In this document: in pieces, positions 1 to 8,711 of the stretch
How positions within the stretch are numbered: the stretch's first letter is position 1
Layout: each line of letters opens with the position of its first letter
Source: Sphingomonas faeni
Lineage (GTDB): Bacteria > Pseudomonadota > Alphaproteobacteria > Sphingomonadales > Sphingomonadaceae
Direction: 5' to 3'
Length of the DNA stretch: 64,000 nucleotides
Assembly: GCF_030817315.1 (NCBI RefSeq)
Contig: NZ_JAUSZF010000004.1
Location: 62,001-126,000, forward strand
Notes under the pieces: generated by a model
Seen by the model: the letters and a program-made list of their open reading frames with translations, nothing else
Told to the model about the DNA's origin: nothing
Database searches by the model: none
Made by a program: the position numbers and the translations under genes

Positions 1-1119
1 CTGATCCAGACCATTGCCGGGTTCGCCCAAGCCGACGGTCGTACCTTCAACCCGGCGGTCTTTTCGCCCGCGGCCTCGTCGGTGGTGAACGAGAAGGTTC
101 GTATCGGTTGGGCAATGGGCTCGCTTGACACGCAGGTCGGTGGGCTGCCGCTCGCCGTGAATTTTGGGCTGCGCTACGAGAATACCGATTACACCTCGTC
201 GGGAGCTTCTCGCACCGTGCTCAGCGCGGTGTCGAATGGTGCGGGGCAGAACATCATCGTCGTGTCGCCTGTCGTCCCGGTCAGTTTCCGAGGGAAATAT
301 GACGATTGGCTTCCGTCGGTGAACGCACGCCTTTCGATCACGAACGACCTGCTACTTCGCTTCGCCGCATCGAAGGTGATCACCCGTCCCACGCTGTCGG
401 ACCTGTCCCCGCGCCAAACGATCCAGACCAACCCCGGCAACGAGACTATCCGGCGCGGCAACCCCGACCTCCAGCCGTTCCGTGCGAAACAGGCGGAACT
501 GGGCGCGGAATGGTATTTCACGCGGGATTCGCTGTTGAACGTCGCGGTATTTTACAAGGATATCGATTCGTTCGTGACGCTGATAACGACGCCGCAACTT
601 GTCGATCAGGTGTCGTTCCAGGTGACCGTCCCGGGCAACGGCAAGGGCGCGACCGTCAAGGGGTTCGAAGTCGGTTATCGACAGTCGTTCGGATCATGGC
701 TGCCCGCCCCGTTCGATGGCTTCGGCGTGCAGACAAGCTTCAATTATACGGAGTCGAATGCGAACTACAGCAATGCGGTGGCTAACGTGTCGTTCGGGCT
801 GGAGGGGTTGTCGAAATATTCGTACAGCGTAGTCGGATTCTACGAAAAGTACGGCATTACCGCCCGTGCGGCCTACACTTACCGGGACAATTTCCTTCAG
901 GTTGCGTCTGGCCGGAACGGTGAGCCCGAATATTTTGACGCCTATGGTCAGCTCGACGTGAGCGTTTCCTATGACCTTACTAAGCGCTTTACAGTCTTTG
1001 CCGATGCAGTGAACCTTAACGACGCCAACGAATTCATCTATTCGGTGAGCGAAGACCGCACGAAGGAGTTTCGTCGGACCGGTCGTCGCGTGTCGGCGGG
1101 CGTGCGCTTCCGCTTCTGA
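1..1119 (+). CDS. TonB-dependent receptor, C-terminal part (5' end outside window)
   Basis: The frame is open from base 1, so only the last ~372 residues of an outer-membrane receptor are present. The visible part is a run of alternating amphipathic strands with TonB-receptor barrel signatures: an NPDLQPF turn, AELGAEWYF, and a closing strand ending GVRFRF with the terminal aromatic residue used for outer-membrane insertion. Its plug and TonB box lie upstream. As first gene of a pectin-sugar locus it probably imports an oligosaccharide, but the substrate cannot be read from this part. A terminator follows it at 1157-1191. Confidence 0.9.
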   Translation: MIQTIAGFAQADGRTFNPAVFSPAASSVVNEKVRIGWAMGSLDTQVGGLPLAVNFGLRYENTDYTSSGASRTVLSAVSNGAGQNIIVVSPVVPVSFRGKYDDWLPSVNARLSITNDLLLRFAASKVITRPTLSDLSPRQTIQTNPGNETIRRGNPDLQPFRAKQAELGAEWYFTRDSLLNVAVFYKDIDSFVTLITTPQLVDQVSFQVTVPGNGKGATVKGFEVGYRQSFGSWLPAPFDGFGVQTSFNYTESNANYSNAVANVSFGLEGLSKYSYSVVGFYEKYGITARAAYTYRDNFLQVASGRNGEPEYFDAYGQLDVSVSYDLTKRFTVFADAVNLNDANEFIYSVSEDRTKEFRRTGRRVSAGVRFRF

Positions 1120-1156
1120 CCGGATCGGCGCGGTCTGCGCCGATCCGAACCCCTCC

Positions 1157-1191
1157 ACACCCTGGATGCTTCAAGGCGTCTGGGGTGTTTT
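1157..1191 (+). terminator. Rho-independent terminator after the TonB receptor
   Basis: The arms CACCCTGGATGC and GCGTCTGGGGTG pair with a few G-U pairs around a short loop and are followed by TTTT. A second, perfect 10-bp hairpin (GGATCGGCGC/GCGCCGATCC, 1122-1146) precedes it but has no T-run. Both lie between convergent genes. Confidence 0.6.
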
Positions 1192-1195
1192 CCAT

Positions 1196-2812
1196 TTAGT
1201 CTAAAAATGTAGTCACCCGGCCGAGCGCCACGTCGCGACTATGCTGCTCGTTGAGTACGGCTCCGCGTACTGCCGAAGACACAACACCATCGATCGTAGC
1301 ACCGGCCACGTTGCGTAGCGCGACGACGGGGCGTGCGTCTGGGGCGCGTATCCGTACGCTGACGTCGCGGATCGTCAGGCGCCGCGCATGGCGGGCGTAG
1401 AAACCGCTGGCTGGTAAGGTACCAAGATAGCTGACCTCCAGGCTGGTTTCGCGTCGATAGACGGGCACGCGCGCCGCATCGACCGTGGTGCCACCGCCGG
1501 CCGCCTCGATATCGATGTTGCGGAAGGTCACGTCCTCGACGGGGGCGTCCGCAATCCCTTCGATGCCGCAGGGGAAGCGGGGATCGGCGTTGGCGACGCT
1601 AATATCGTCGAACCGGATGCGACGGACGCGTCCGACCGGCGTATCGCGCGGCGCTCGCATGCGGGCCGCGTGATGGACGAAGAGGGGATGGTTGACCGGA
1701 TCGCGCAGGATGATCCCCGACACGGACACGTCCTCCAGCGTCCCGCCGTCGACGATGCCGATGAGGATACCGCGGCTGTTCGTGCAGGTGCAGTCGCTGA
1801 TCCGCACGTTGCGAAAGCCGCCGATCGTCTCGGTGCCCAGCTTGATCCGGCCGAGCGGGCCGAGCGTATCGGGCGAGCGATAGTCCGACGCGCGGTAGCT
1901 GCCGTCGAGGACCGATCCCATCGCGAAGCCGCTGGTCTTGCAGCCGGAGATCAGGATGTCCTCGCACGGCGCCGCACGACCAAGCGCGTAGCTGCTCTTC
2001 AGCACGATCGCATCGTCCTTGGGTGCGTTCACGATGCAGTTCACGATCCGGACGTCGCGGCAGGCGTCGATATCGATGCCGTCGCGATCGGTATCGATCA
2101 TCAGCCCGGATACTTCCATGTTCGTACAGCCATGTGCGATCACGCCGAAATGACCGCCTTGCAGGATTGTGAATCCCGACAGGCGCACGTTGCGACACGC
2201 GAACAGTCCGATCGTCTTGTTCGCGCGGCCGACCTGCGCGCGTTCTGCGGGGTCGCGCAGCGCCAGTTCCTTCGGCGTGATGCCCAGCGCCGCTGCCGAC
2301 TGCCAGTTCGGTCGCTTGTGCCAGCGGTCGCCCGGACCCTCGCGGTCGAGCCCGAGGCCGTGCAGCATCCCCGGACCCAGGATCGCGACGTTGGTTACGC
2401 CGTCGCCATGGATCAGGCTGTTATGGACGTGCGTGATGCCGAAATCCTGGAACTGCTCCTCCCTGTAGTTTTCGGGCGGATCATAGTGTGCACCGTGCGT
2501 ATCGGGATCGGCGGCGACGATGACCGCACCCGCCGACAGCACCAGCGCAATGTTGTCGCGCAACCGGATCGAGAAGCAAAGATAGCGTCCAGCCGGCACG
2601 ATGACCGTCCCCCCGCCGTGCCGGGCCGCGGCGGCGATCGCACGGTTGATCGCCGGGCTGTCGATCGCGATCCCGTCTCCGCGCGCACCGTGACGGCGGA
2701 CATCCTCGAAACTGCCGGCCACGGCGGCCATCGCCCGGTCGGCCATCCCCGCCGCAAACAGGACTGCACCTGCCGCCAAGATCGTGCGTCGATCGACAAA
2801 ACCGAGGTCCAT
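1196..2812 (-). CDS. GH28-family polygalacturonase-like enzyme, exported
   Basis: This 538-residue right-handed beta-helix protein should cut the polygalacturonan backbone or a related pectin bond in the periplasm or outside. I chose ATG 2812 because GGGAG precedes it by a few bases and it opens directly on a Tat-like signal (VDRRTILAAGAV, cleavage near AMA). Family landmarks seen are a TDRDGIDID block, the catalytic-type Asp pair in PKDDAIVLKSS, and an RIK motif in GRIKLGTET. The usual GHG motif is not visible; the equivalent stretch reads GFAMGSVLDG. That suggests altered specificity, as in GH28 members acting on branched or modified galacturonides. It is divergent from the beta-helix gene at 2921, and a regulatory palindrome lies between them. 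Confidence 0.8.
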   Translation of the reverse strand: MDLGFVDRRTILAAGAVLFAAGMADRAMAAVAGSFEDVRRHGARGDGIAIDSPAINRAIAAAARHGGGTVIVPAGRYLCFSIRLRDNIALVLSAGAVIVAADPDTHGAHYDPPENYREEQFQDFGITHVHNSLIHGDGVTNVAILGPGMLHGLGLDREGPGDRWHKRPNWQSAAALGITPKELALRDPAERAQVGRANKTIGLFACRNVRLSGFTILQGGHFGVIAHGCTNMEVSGLMIDTDRDGIDIDACRDVRIVNCIVNAPKDDAIVLKSSYALGRAAPCEDILISGCKTSGFAMGSVLDGSYRASDYRSPDTLGPLGRIKLGTETIGGFRNVRISDCTCTNSRGILIGIVDGGTLEDVSVSGIILRDPVNHPLFVHHAARMRAPRDTPVGRVRRIRFDDISVANADPRFPCGIEGIADAPVEDVTFRNIDIEAAGGGTTVDAARVPVYRRETSLEVSYLGTLPASGFYARHARRLTIRDVSVRIRAPDARPVVALRNVAGATIDGVVSSAVRGAVLNEQHSRDVALGRVTTFLD

Positions 2813-2850
2813 ATACTCTCCCGCCAAAACTAGCTTGCACGCAACTGATA

Positions 2851-2866
2851 CATAAGACATCATATG
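2851..2866. promoter_or_regulatory. Operator candidate A (TAAGACATCATATG type)
   Basis: CATAAGACATCATATG lies between the divergent GH28 and beta-helix genes. It matches three other intergenic sites in this locus (12981, 18405, 23055) and is close to palindromic about GACRTC. A dimeric regulator is inferred; its gene is not in the window. Confidence 0.6.
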
Positions 2867-2920
2867 TTTTAAAGTACGGGATCCGCGACGTGGGGCCGGC
2901 AGAACACGGGAGCAGGATAC

Positions 2921-4936
2921 TTGGCCACATCGACGATGCGATCATTGTGCCGAAACGGTGGGCGGGCCGGCATGGCGATCGGGCTGCTGCTCGCCTCGTC
3001 GGCCTACGCGCAGACCATGATCCATGTTGCCCCTACAGGAGACGATCGCGCATCGGGATCGGAAACCAGGCCGCTCCGCTCGCTGGAGGCCGCACAGGCG
3101 CGGGTGCGGGCCGCGAACGGGCGGGCGGACGTGACGGTGATCGTGGCGGATGGCACCTATGCGCTCGAACGGCCGCTCATGTTCAAGGCGGTCGATGGCG
3201 GCCGGAACGGCTACAACGTCGAGTGGCGCGCGGCCGATGGCGCGCATCCGCTTGTATCGGGCGGCATACCGGTCACCGGATTTCGCTTGCACGACGAAGC
3301 GCGCCGGATCTGGGTCGCCGACGTGCCGAAGGGCATCGACGCCCGGCAGCTGTGGGTCAACGATGCCCTGGCCGAACGTCCGTGGATTGAGATCAAGGCA
3401 AGGGACGTTGCCTTCACGAACACCGGGTTCGACATCGTCAACCCGGACCTGGCCTATCTCTCGGCGATCGCCAGACCCGACCGGCTCGAGGTCGAGGCGA
3501 CCGGATATTTCACGGATCGCTATTCTCCCGTTAAATCGATCGCCGGCCGCACGGTGACTATGCAGAAGCCAGCTTGGGACAATAACAGCTGGGGTTATGA
3601 CACGATCAGCAAGCCGATCTTTCCGGAGGATTCGCGGCTGTTCCTGGTCAACGCGCTGGAGTTCGTTGGCAAGGTCAACGACTGGCATGCCAAGCCCTAT
3701 CAATGGTTCCTCGATCCGCAGGCGGGCAAGCTTTACCTGCGTATCGCGCAGGACGACGATATCGCGCGGCTGAAGGTCGTGTTGCCGCGGCTAGAGACGC
3801 TCGTGTCGATCGCTGGCACGCCTGCCTCGCCGGTCGAGCGGCTGACGTTCAAGGGGCTGCGTTTCTCGTACAGTTCATGGCTCGGGCCATCGCGCGCGAC
3901 CGGCTATGCGAACCAGCAGAGCGGCGCGTTCCTGGCGGAAACCTCGCCGATCCGGCCTGCCAATGCGGTGGAAAGCTGTGGCTGGGGCTGCCCAGAATTC
4001 GAATCGATGCGACAGCATTGGAACCAGATGCCAGCCGCCGTCCAGGTCGCGGCCGCGCGAAACGTGACGTTCGAGGGCAATCGCTTCACGCAACTCGGGC
4101 AGATCGCGCTCGGCATCGGCAACGATGCGAACGCCAACCTCAGCGGCGTGGGACTCGCCACCGCCCGCATCCGCGTCGCGCGCAATCATTTCGCGGTATT
4201 GTCGGGCAGCGCGATCATGGCCGGGGGCGTGCGCGAAGAGGCGCATCACCCGAAACAGGCGAGCTTGATCAATCGCGACCTCGTAATCGTGGACAACAGC
4301 GTCGCAACCGTTAGCCAGGACTATAAGGACAATGCCGCGATCCTGACGACGTATATCACTGGTGCCCGGATCGCGCACAACGACATCACCGATGCACCCT
4401 ACGACGCGATCGCGGTCGGCTGGGGGTGGGGCTATAACGACGCCGGCGGCAACCCGAACTATGACGAGAACCAGAAGGGCTACCGTTACAACACGCGCTA
4501 CACCACGCCCACCACGCTGCGTGACACGGTGATCGAGAATAACCGCATCCACGGCGTGAAGATGTGGTTCATGGACGGCGGCGCGATCTACAATCTGTCG
4601 GCCAATCCGGGTGCGGTTATCCGTGGCAATCACATCTTCGATATCGACGACAAGATCGCCATCTACCTCGACGAAGGCAGCAAGCATTTCCGCGTCACCG
4701 GCAACGTCATCGAGACGCGGGGCAAATGGCTGAACATCAACACGGCGGGCAAGATGTACCGCCGCCGCGTCTCGACCGACAATCTCGCGACCGGCAACTG
4801 GCATAGCTCGGACACCACCGGCGGGCGCTGGCTGGCGGAGATCGGTAATGTCTCACGCGACAATATGCTGGTGGCCGACCGCGACTGGCCCGCCGAGGCC
4901 GAGGGCGTGATCGCGCGGGCGGGCGTGCGGCGGTGA
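2921..4936 (+). CDS. Secreted right-handed parallel beta-helix protein (glycosidase-like)
   Basis: A 671-residue protein starting at TTG 2921 (AGGA just upstream); ATG 2936 and ATG 2972 are alternatives. It has an N-terminal signal peptide ending near SAYA. Mature sequence begins IHVAPTGDD, the usual opening of beta-helix carbohydrate-active proteins, followed by many helix rungs such as NVTFEGNRF, ARIRVARNHF and TVIENNRIHG. The layout resembles pectate-lyase-fold glycosidases of the GH141 type, which include an enzyme acting on rhamnogalacturonan II. That family assignment is from general resemblance only. It probably trims a side chain of the same pectic substrate as the GH28 and GH78 neighbours. 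Confidence 0.7.
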   Translation: MATSTMRSLCRNGGRAGMAIGLLLASSAYAQTMIHVAPTGDDRASGSETRPLRSLEAAQARVRAANGRADVTVIVADGTYALERPLMFKAVDGGRNGYNVEWRAADGAHPLVSGGIPVTGFRLHDEARRIWVADVPKGIDARQLWVNDALAERPWIEIKARDVAFTNTGFDIVNPDLAYLSAIARPDRLEVEATGYFTDRYSPVKSIAGRTVTMQKPAWDNNSWGYDTISKPIFPEDSRLFLVNALEFVGKVNDWHAKPYQWFLDPQAGKLYLRIAQDDDIARLKVVLPRLETLVSIAGTPASPVERLTFKGLRFSYSSWLGPSRATGYANQQSGAFLAETSPIRPANAVESCGWGCPEFESMRQHWNQMPAAVQVAAARNVTFEGNRFTQLGQIALGIGNDANANLSGVGLATARIRVARNHFAVLSGSAIMAGGVREEAHHPKQASLINRDLVIVDNSVATVSQDYKDNAAILTTYITGARIAHNDITDAPYDAIAVGWGWGYNDAGGNPNYDENQKGYRYNTRYTTPTTLRDTVIENNRIHGVKMWFMDGGAIYNLSANPGAVIRGNHIFDIDDKIAIYLDEGSKHFRVTGNVIETRGKWLNINTAGKMYRRRVSTDNLATGNWHSSDTTGGRWLAEIGNVSRDNMLVADRDWPAEAEGVIARAGVRR

Positions 4937-4978
4937 TTGTGCGCGAATAAGGGATACCGGTTTCCCCCCGGTTGCTTT

Positions 4979-5015
4979 GGCTGCCGCGCGCATTCCCTGC
5001 GCGGCAGCCTTTTTT
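4979..5015. terminator. Strong bidirectional-type terminator between convergent genes
   Basis: GGCTGCCGCGC and GCGCGGCAGCC form a perfect 11-bp stem around CATTCCCT, followed by TTTTTT on the + strand. It separates the beta-helix gene from the last gene of the minus-strand operon. Confidence 0.85.
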
Positions 5016-5821
5016 CAGGTCGTCGGTGCGCGGTAGTTGTCGAGGCGCAGGGTCAGGTCGGCGCGCGTCGGCATCTCGTCCAGAATCCAGCGTGTCAGCC
5101 GCTCGTAGAACTGAATGAAACGCGCGATCTGCGGCGCGTCCATCAGCCCTGCGGTGCTGCGACCGTCGGCGGCCAATCGGTGTGCCAGTGCGCGTTCCTG
5201 CTCCAGTCGCCAGCCCGCCACGACGTCGAAGCCGGGTGCCGCGAGCAGGACGAGGCGATCGAGGCGGTCGAACAGCGCGGCGTAATCCGCGGCCAGTGCC
5301 GCGTTGACCGCACGCCGCCACGATCCATCGCTATCCTCGTTGCGTTCGAGCGCGTTGACCGCTGTCACGATCGCTGCATCGGCCTGCGGGCGGGCACCAA
5401 CGCACCATCCTTCGAAGATCAGCACGTCCAAATTGGCGGGGACCGACTGCCACGCGGACGCCGGTTCCGGCTCGTCACGCGCCTTGTCGAAGCGGGGCAG
5501 GCGGACGGCGTTCCCGTCACGCACGACGTCCAGCAGCGCGATCCCGCGCGCGACGTCGTGCGTGAGGGGAACGCCGCGAGTGCGCAGCAGCGGATGGATT
5601 TCTCGTGCCAGCACCGCACGTGCCGCGCCGGAAAGATACAGGTCGTCAAGCGAGAGGATCGCAGTTCGGATGCCATCGGCTTCGAGGCGCTCGCGCAGTG
5701 CGTCGGCGAGGGTCGACTTGCCCGACCCTTGCGCACCGCACAGGCCCAGGATCAGCGGATCGGACGCACCTTGCAACCAGCCGCGGACGGCCGCCTCGAC
5801 GTGGTCAAGCGACGCGGTCAT
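5015..5821 (-). CDS. P-loop kinase of the D-glycerate 3-kinase type
   Basis: A 268-residue soluble kinase with a Walker A loop GAQGSGKST at residues 29-37, an LSLDDLYL stretch typical of the phosphoribulokinase/uridine kinase/GLYK fold, and a FEGWCVG block that is characteristic of plant- and fungal-type glycerate kinases. The reaction expected is D-glycerate + ATP to 3-phosphoglycerate. The start at ATG 5821 overlaps the preceding dehydrogenase by 17 bases. A longer upstream reading frame exists but would only overlap that gene further. It is the last gene of the 12957-5015 operon and would pass its product into lower glycolysis. Confidence 0.8.
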   Translation of the reverse strand: MTASLDHVEAAVRGWLQGASDPLILGLCGAQGSGKSTLADALRERLEADGIRTAILSLDDLYLSGAARAVLAREIHPLLRTRGVPLTHDVARGIALLDVVRDGNAVRLPRFDKARDEPEPASAWQSVPANLDVLIFEGWCVGARPQADAAIVTAVNALERNEDSDGSWRRAVNAALAADYAALFDRLDRLVLLAAPGFDVVAGWRLEQERALAHRLAADGRSTAGLMDAPQIARFIQFYERLTRWILDEMPTRADLTLRLDNYRAPTT

Positions 5822-6770
5822 GGGGTTCGCAGCCAGCGAAGACCGCATCCAGATTGTCGGCAAGGCGCATCCCCATCGCAGTGCGCGTCTCGCGCGTGGC
5901 GCTGCCGAGATGTGGCAGCAGGACCGCGTTTGTACACGCACGCAGGGCGGGATTTACCCGTGGTTCGTCGGCATACACATCGAGACCCGCCGCGGCGATC
6001 GTTCCGGCGGACAGCGCGGCGGCGAGCGCGGCTTCGTCGACCAGCGATCCGCGCGCGGTGTTCACCAGAACCGCATCGGAACGCATCCCGGCGAGAAACG
6101 CCGCATCGACCATATGGCGCGTCGCCTGTCCGCCCGGCGCGTGGAGCGATACGACATCCGCATCGGCCGCCAGCGCAGCTGGCGTGGCGCGATAGGCATC
6201 GTCGGGCATGTCGCGCGCACGGTTTCGACTGTGATAGATAATTTGCATCCCGAACCCGGCGGCACGCGCGGCGGTGGCACGCGCGATCCGCCCGTACCCA
6301 ATCAGCCCCAGCGTCTTGCCGGTGAGGCCGCCGCCCAGCAGATGGGTCGGTCGCCAGCCGGTCCAGCGCCCGTCGCGCAGCTCGCGCTCGCCTTCCGACG
6401 CGCGGCGCAAGGTCATCAGGATCAGCATCATCGCAATGTCGGCGGTGGCGTCGGTCAGCACGTCGGGCGTGTTGGTCACGACCAGCCCCACACGGCGCGC
6501 CGCGTCCAGATCGATATGCTCGAACCCGGCGCCGTAGTTCGCAACGATCCGCGCTCGCAGGCCGGGACATTCCAGGATTTCCGCCGTCAGCCGGTCGGTC
6601 ACGGTCGGGCAGATCGCGTCATGCTCGCACATCGCCGTGGTGAGCGATGCCGCGTCCATCGGCACGTCGTCGGCATTGGTCGTCACCTCATAGCGCGCGG
6701 CAAGCCGGTCTTCGACCGCCTGTGGCCAGCGACGGGTGAGCAGGATCCTGGGCCGGGTCGTATCGGACAC
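5805..6770 (-). CDS. D-2-hydroxyacid dehydrogenase (glyoxylate/hydroxypyruvate reductase type)
   Basis: A 321-residue NAD(P)-dependent enzyme of the D-isomer 2-hydroxyacid dehydrogenase family. Visible are the nucleotide-binding motif GYGRIA (residues 158-163) and the catalytic triad R240 (NTARGSL), E269 (ADEPRVN) and H287 (LPHLGSAT). It starts one base after the FAH-fold gene and overlaps the glycerate kinase gene. That pairing suggests reduction of hydroxypyruvate or tartronate semialdehyde to D-glycerate, or glyoxylate to glycolate. The substrate is inferred from context. Confidence 0.88.
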   Translation of the reverse strand: MSDTTRPRILLTRRWPQAVEDRLAARYEVTTNADDVPMDAASLTTAMCEHDAICPTVTDRLTAEILECPGLRARIVANYGAGFEHIDLDAARRVGLVVTNTPDVLTDATADIAMMLILMTLRRASEGERELRDGRWTGWRPTHLLGGGLTGKTLGLIGYGRIARATAARAAGFGMQIIYHSRNRARDMPDDAYRATPAALAADADVVSLHAPGGQATRHMVDAAFLAGMRSDAVLVNTARGSLVDEAALAAALSAGTIAAAGLDVYADEPRVNPALRACTNAVLLPHLGSATRETRTAMGMRLADNLDAVFAGCEPHDRVA

Positions 6771-6771
6771 T

Positions 6772-7944
6772 CTACAGAAGCCCGCGAGCAGCGAGATTTC
6801 GCATCAGATCGCTCACGCCGAAACTCCACGACGCGCACAGGTCGGTCGCCGTCACGCGGTTGACGAGCGCGCCGAGCGGGGCGGCGGCGATCCTTACTAT
6901 ATCGCCCGCATGGTGCGTGAACCCCTTGCCGGGTGCGTCGCGATCCTCGGTCGGGGCGAACATCGTGCCGAGATACAGCACGAGGCCATCGGGATAGCGA
7001 TGATGTTCGTTGATCGCCTGCGCGACCAGGTCGGCCGGTGCGCGGCTGATAGATCGCATCGCCGAGCGACCGTCCATCCGGAAGCCGTCTTCGCCCGTGA
7101 CGGTCAGCGCGACCTCTGCCGCCTCCACGTCGGCGATTCCGAAGCGGTCGTCGAACAGGCGCACGAACGGGCCGACCGCCGCCGCACCGTTATTGTCCTT
7201 GGCCTTACCCAGCAGCAGCGCCGACCGCCCCTCGACATCGCGCAGGTTGACGTCGTTGCCAAGGGTGGCGCCGACGATCCGCCCGGTCGATGCGACCACG
7301 AGGACGATCTCGGGCTCAGGATTGTTCCAGCTGGATGCCGGATGGACGCCGATCTCGACACCGCTGCCAACCGTCGACAGCGGCTGCGCCTTGGTGAAGA
7401 TCTCGGCGTCGGGGCCGATGTCGACTTCGAGATACTGGCTCCACGCGTTGGCCGCGATCAGCGCGTCCTTGAGCGCCATGGCCTCGGGAGAGCCCGGCCG
7501 CAGGCTGCGCAGGTCGTCGCCTACGAGCGCGCGGACCTGTGCACGGATACCGTCCGCCGCGTCGGCATCGCCGCGCGCGCGCTCCTCGATCACGCGTTCC
7601 AGCATCGAAGTGGCGAAGGTCACGCCCGCGGCCTTCACTGCGTGAAGATCGATCGGTGACAACAGCCAGGGACGATCATCCCTACGGCTCCGCGGATCGG
7701 TATTGGAGAGAATGTCGGCGAGACTGCCGATATCCTCGCCGGCTGCATCGCGCAGCGCGGCCGACGGATCGTCCGTTTCGCACAGATCCCGCACGCTGGC
7801 GAACCGGGCGCTTATGTCGATCAGCCGCCCGGCCTCGACGCGGACCGGGGAGGGGCCGTTCACGTCGGGGCGCCAAACCCGGCCGACCAGCGCGGCGTGG
7901 GGATCGGCGGGGAGGATGTCGGCGGGGGTCGGGATCATCGTCAA
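6772..7944 (-). CDS. Fumarylacetoacetate hydrolase-fold protein (sugar-acid hydrolase or dehydratase)
   Basis: A 390-residue FAH-superfamily protein. The C-terminal half carries the fold's metal-site region (GSGVEIGVHP, NNPEPEIVLV, GNDVNLRDVEGRSALLL, AKDNN). In length and in the GRSALLLGKAKDNN block it looks like the longer sugar-acid members, such as the XylX-type 2-keto-3-deoxyaldonate dehydratases, rather than the ~280-residue acylpyruvate hydrolases. Shorter FAH proteins act as 2,4-diketo-3-deoxyrhamnonate hydrolase in the Sphingomonas L-rhamnose pathway, so that role is also possible. Its start overlaps the crotonase gene by four bases (ATGA). Confidence 0.75.
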   Translation of the reverse strand: MTMIPTPADILPADPHAALVGRVWRPDVNGPSPVRVEAGRLIDISARFASVRDLCETDDPSAALRDAAGEDIGSLADILSNTDPRSRRDDRPWLLSPIDLHAVKAAGVTFATSMLERVIEERARGDADAADGIRAQVRALVGDDLRSLRPGSPEAMALKDALIAANAWSQYLEVDIGPDAEIFTKAQPLSTVGSGVEIGVHPASSWNNPEPEIVLVVASTGRIVGATLGNDVNLRDVEGRSALLLGKAKDNNGAAAVGPFVRLFDDRFGIADVEAAEVALTVTGEDGFRMDGRSAMRSISRAPADLVAQAINEHHRYPDGLVLYLGTMFAPTEDRDAPGKGFTHHAGDIVRIAAAPLGALVNRVTATDLCASWSFGVSDLMRNLAARGLL

Positions 7945-8711
7945 CGCCTTTTGAATACCGGTGGCCGCTTGTCGGCGAACGCAGCGCGACCCTCGTTCGC
8001 ATCCTCGGTCGCGAAGCAGATCGTCTGCAGATCACGCTCATACTCGATAGCCTTGTCCCACGGCATCTTGAAGGCGGCACGCAGATTGAGTTTCGCAGTC
8101 TCGGCCGCGATCGGCGCACGCGTGGCGATTGTCCGGGCGATTGCCTGCGCGCGGTCGAACAACGCGTCCGGCGCGACGACTTCGCTCACCAGCCCCCAGT
8201 CGCGCGCCTGTTCGGCGTCGATCATGTCGCCGGTCAGCAGCATCATCGCCGCATTCGAAGTACCGATCGAATAGGCAAGCCCCGCCGCCATCCCGCCGCC
8301 ACCGATCCAGCCGAGCTTGATCTCCGGCGCTGCGAACCGTGCGTTGGTCGAGGCTATGCGGATGTCGCACGCCATCGCGGTCTCCAGCCCGCCGCCCAGC
8401 GCGTAGCCGTTGATCGCGGCGATCACTGGTTTGCGACAGGCGCGCAGGGCGTCACAATAATCGGCGCGGTTGCGAAAGTCCCACGGGGTCGCATAGCCAT
8501 CCAGCGTGGTGATGTCCGATCCGGCGCTGAACGCCTTTTCGCCGGCGCCGGTGACGACGACCACGCGCACCGCGTCCGACCGGTTGCACTCGGCGACGGC
8601 GGCGACCAGCGCGTCGGCCATCGCCGGCGTCATCGCGTTGAGCTTGGCCGCGCGATCGATCAGGATCGTCGCGACATGGTCTTCGATCGTGAACCGCAGA
8701 TTTTCGGTCAT
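7941..8711 (-). CDS. Enoyl-CoA hydratase/isomerase (crotonase) family protein
   Basis: A 256-residue crotonase. The oxyanion-hole loop GYALGGGLETAMACD contains E110, and the FAAPEIKLG stretch contains E130. These match the two catalytic Glu positions of true hydratases, so hydration or dehydration of a CoA thioester is plausible. The gene overlaps its neighbours on both sides by four bases. It sits in an operon with a CoA-transferase and sugar-acid enzymes but without any thiolase or acyl-CoA dehydrogenase, so ordinary beta-oxidation is unlikely. Confidence 0.85.
   Translation of the reverse strand: MTENLRFTIEDHVATILIDRAAKLNAMTPAMADALVAAVAECNRSDAVRVVVVTGAGEKAFSAGSDITTLDGYATPWDFRNRADYCDALRACRKPVIAAINGYALGGGLETAMACDIRIASTNARFAAPEIKLGWIGGGGMAAGLAYSIGTSNAAMMLLTGDMIDAEQARDWGLVSEVVAPDALFDRAQAIARTIATRAPIAAETAKLNLRAAFKMPWDKAIEYERDLQTICFATEDANEGRAAFADKRPPVFKRR

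Noticed and set aside
1670..2833. Long plus-strand frame of 387 codons opposite the GH28 gene
   Set aside because: It is antisense to a gene with clear family motifs, and its Arg/Ala/Asp-rich composition is typical of high-GC shadow frames. The same holds for the long frames at 4937-6863, 9829-11028, 26930-28015 and 60091-61059.
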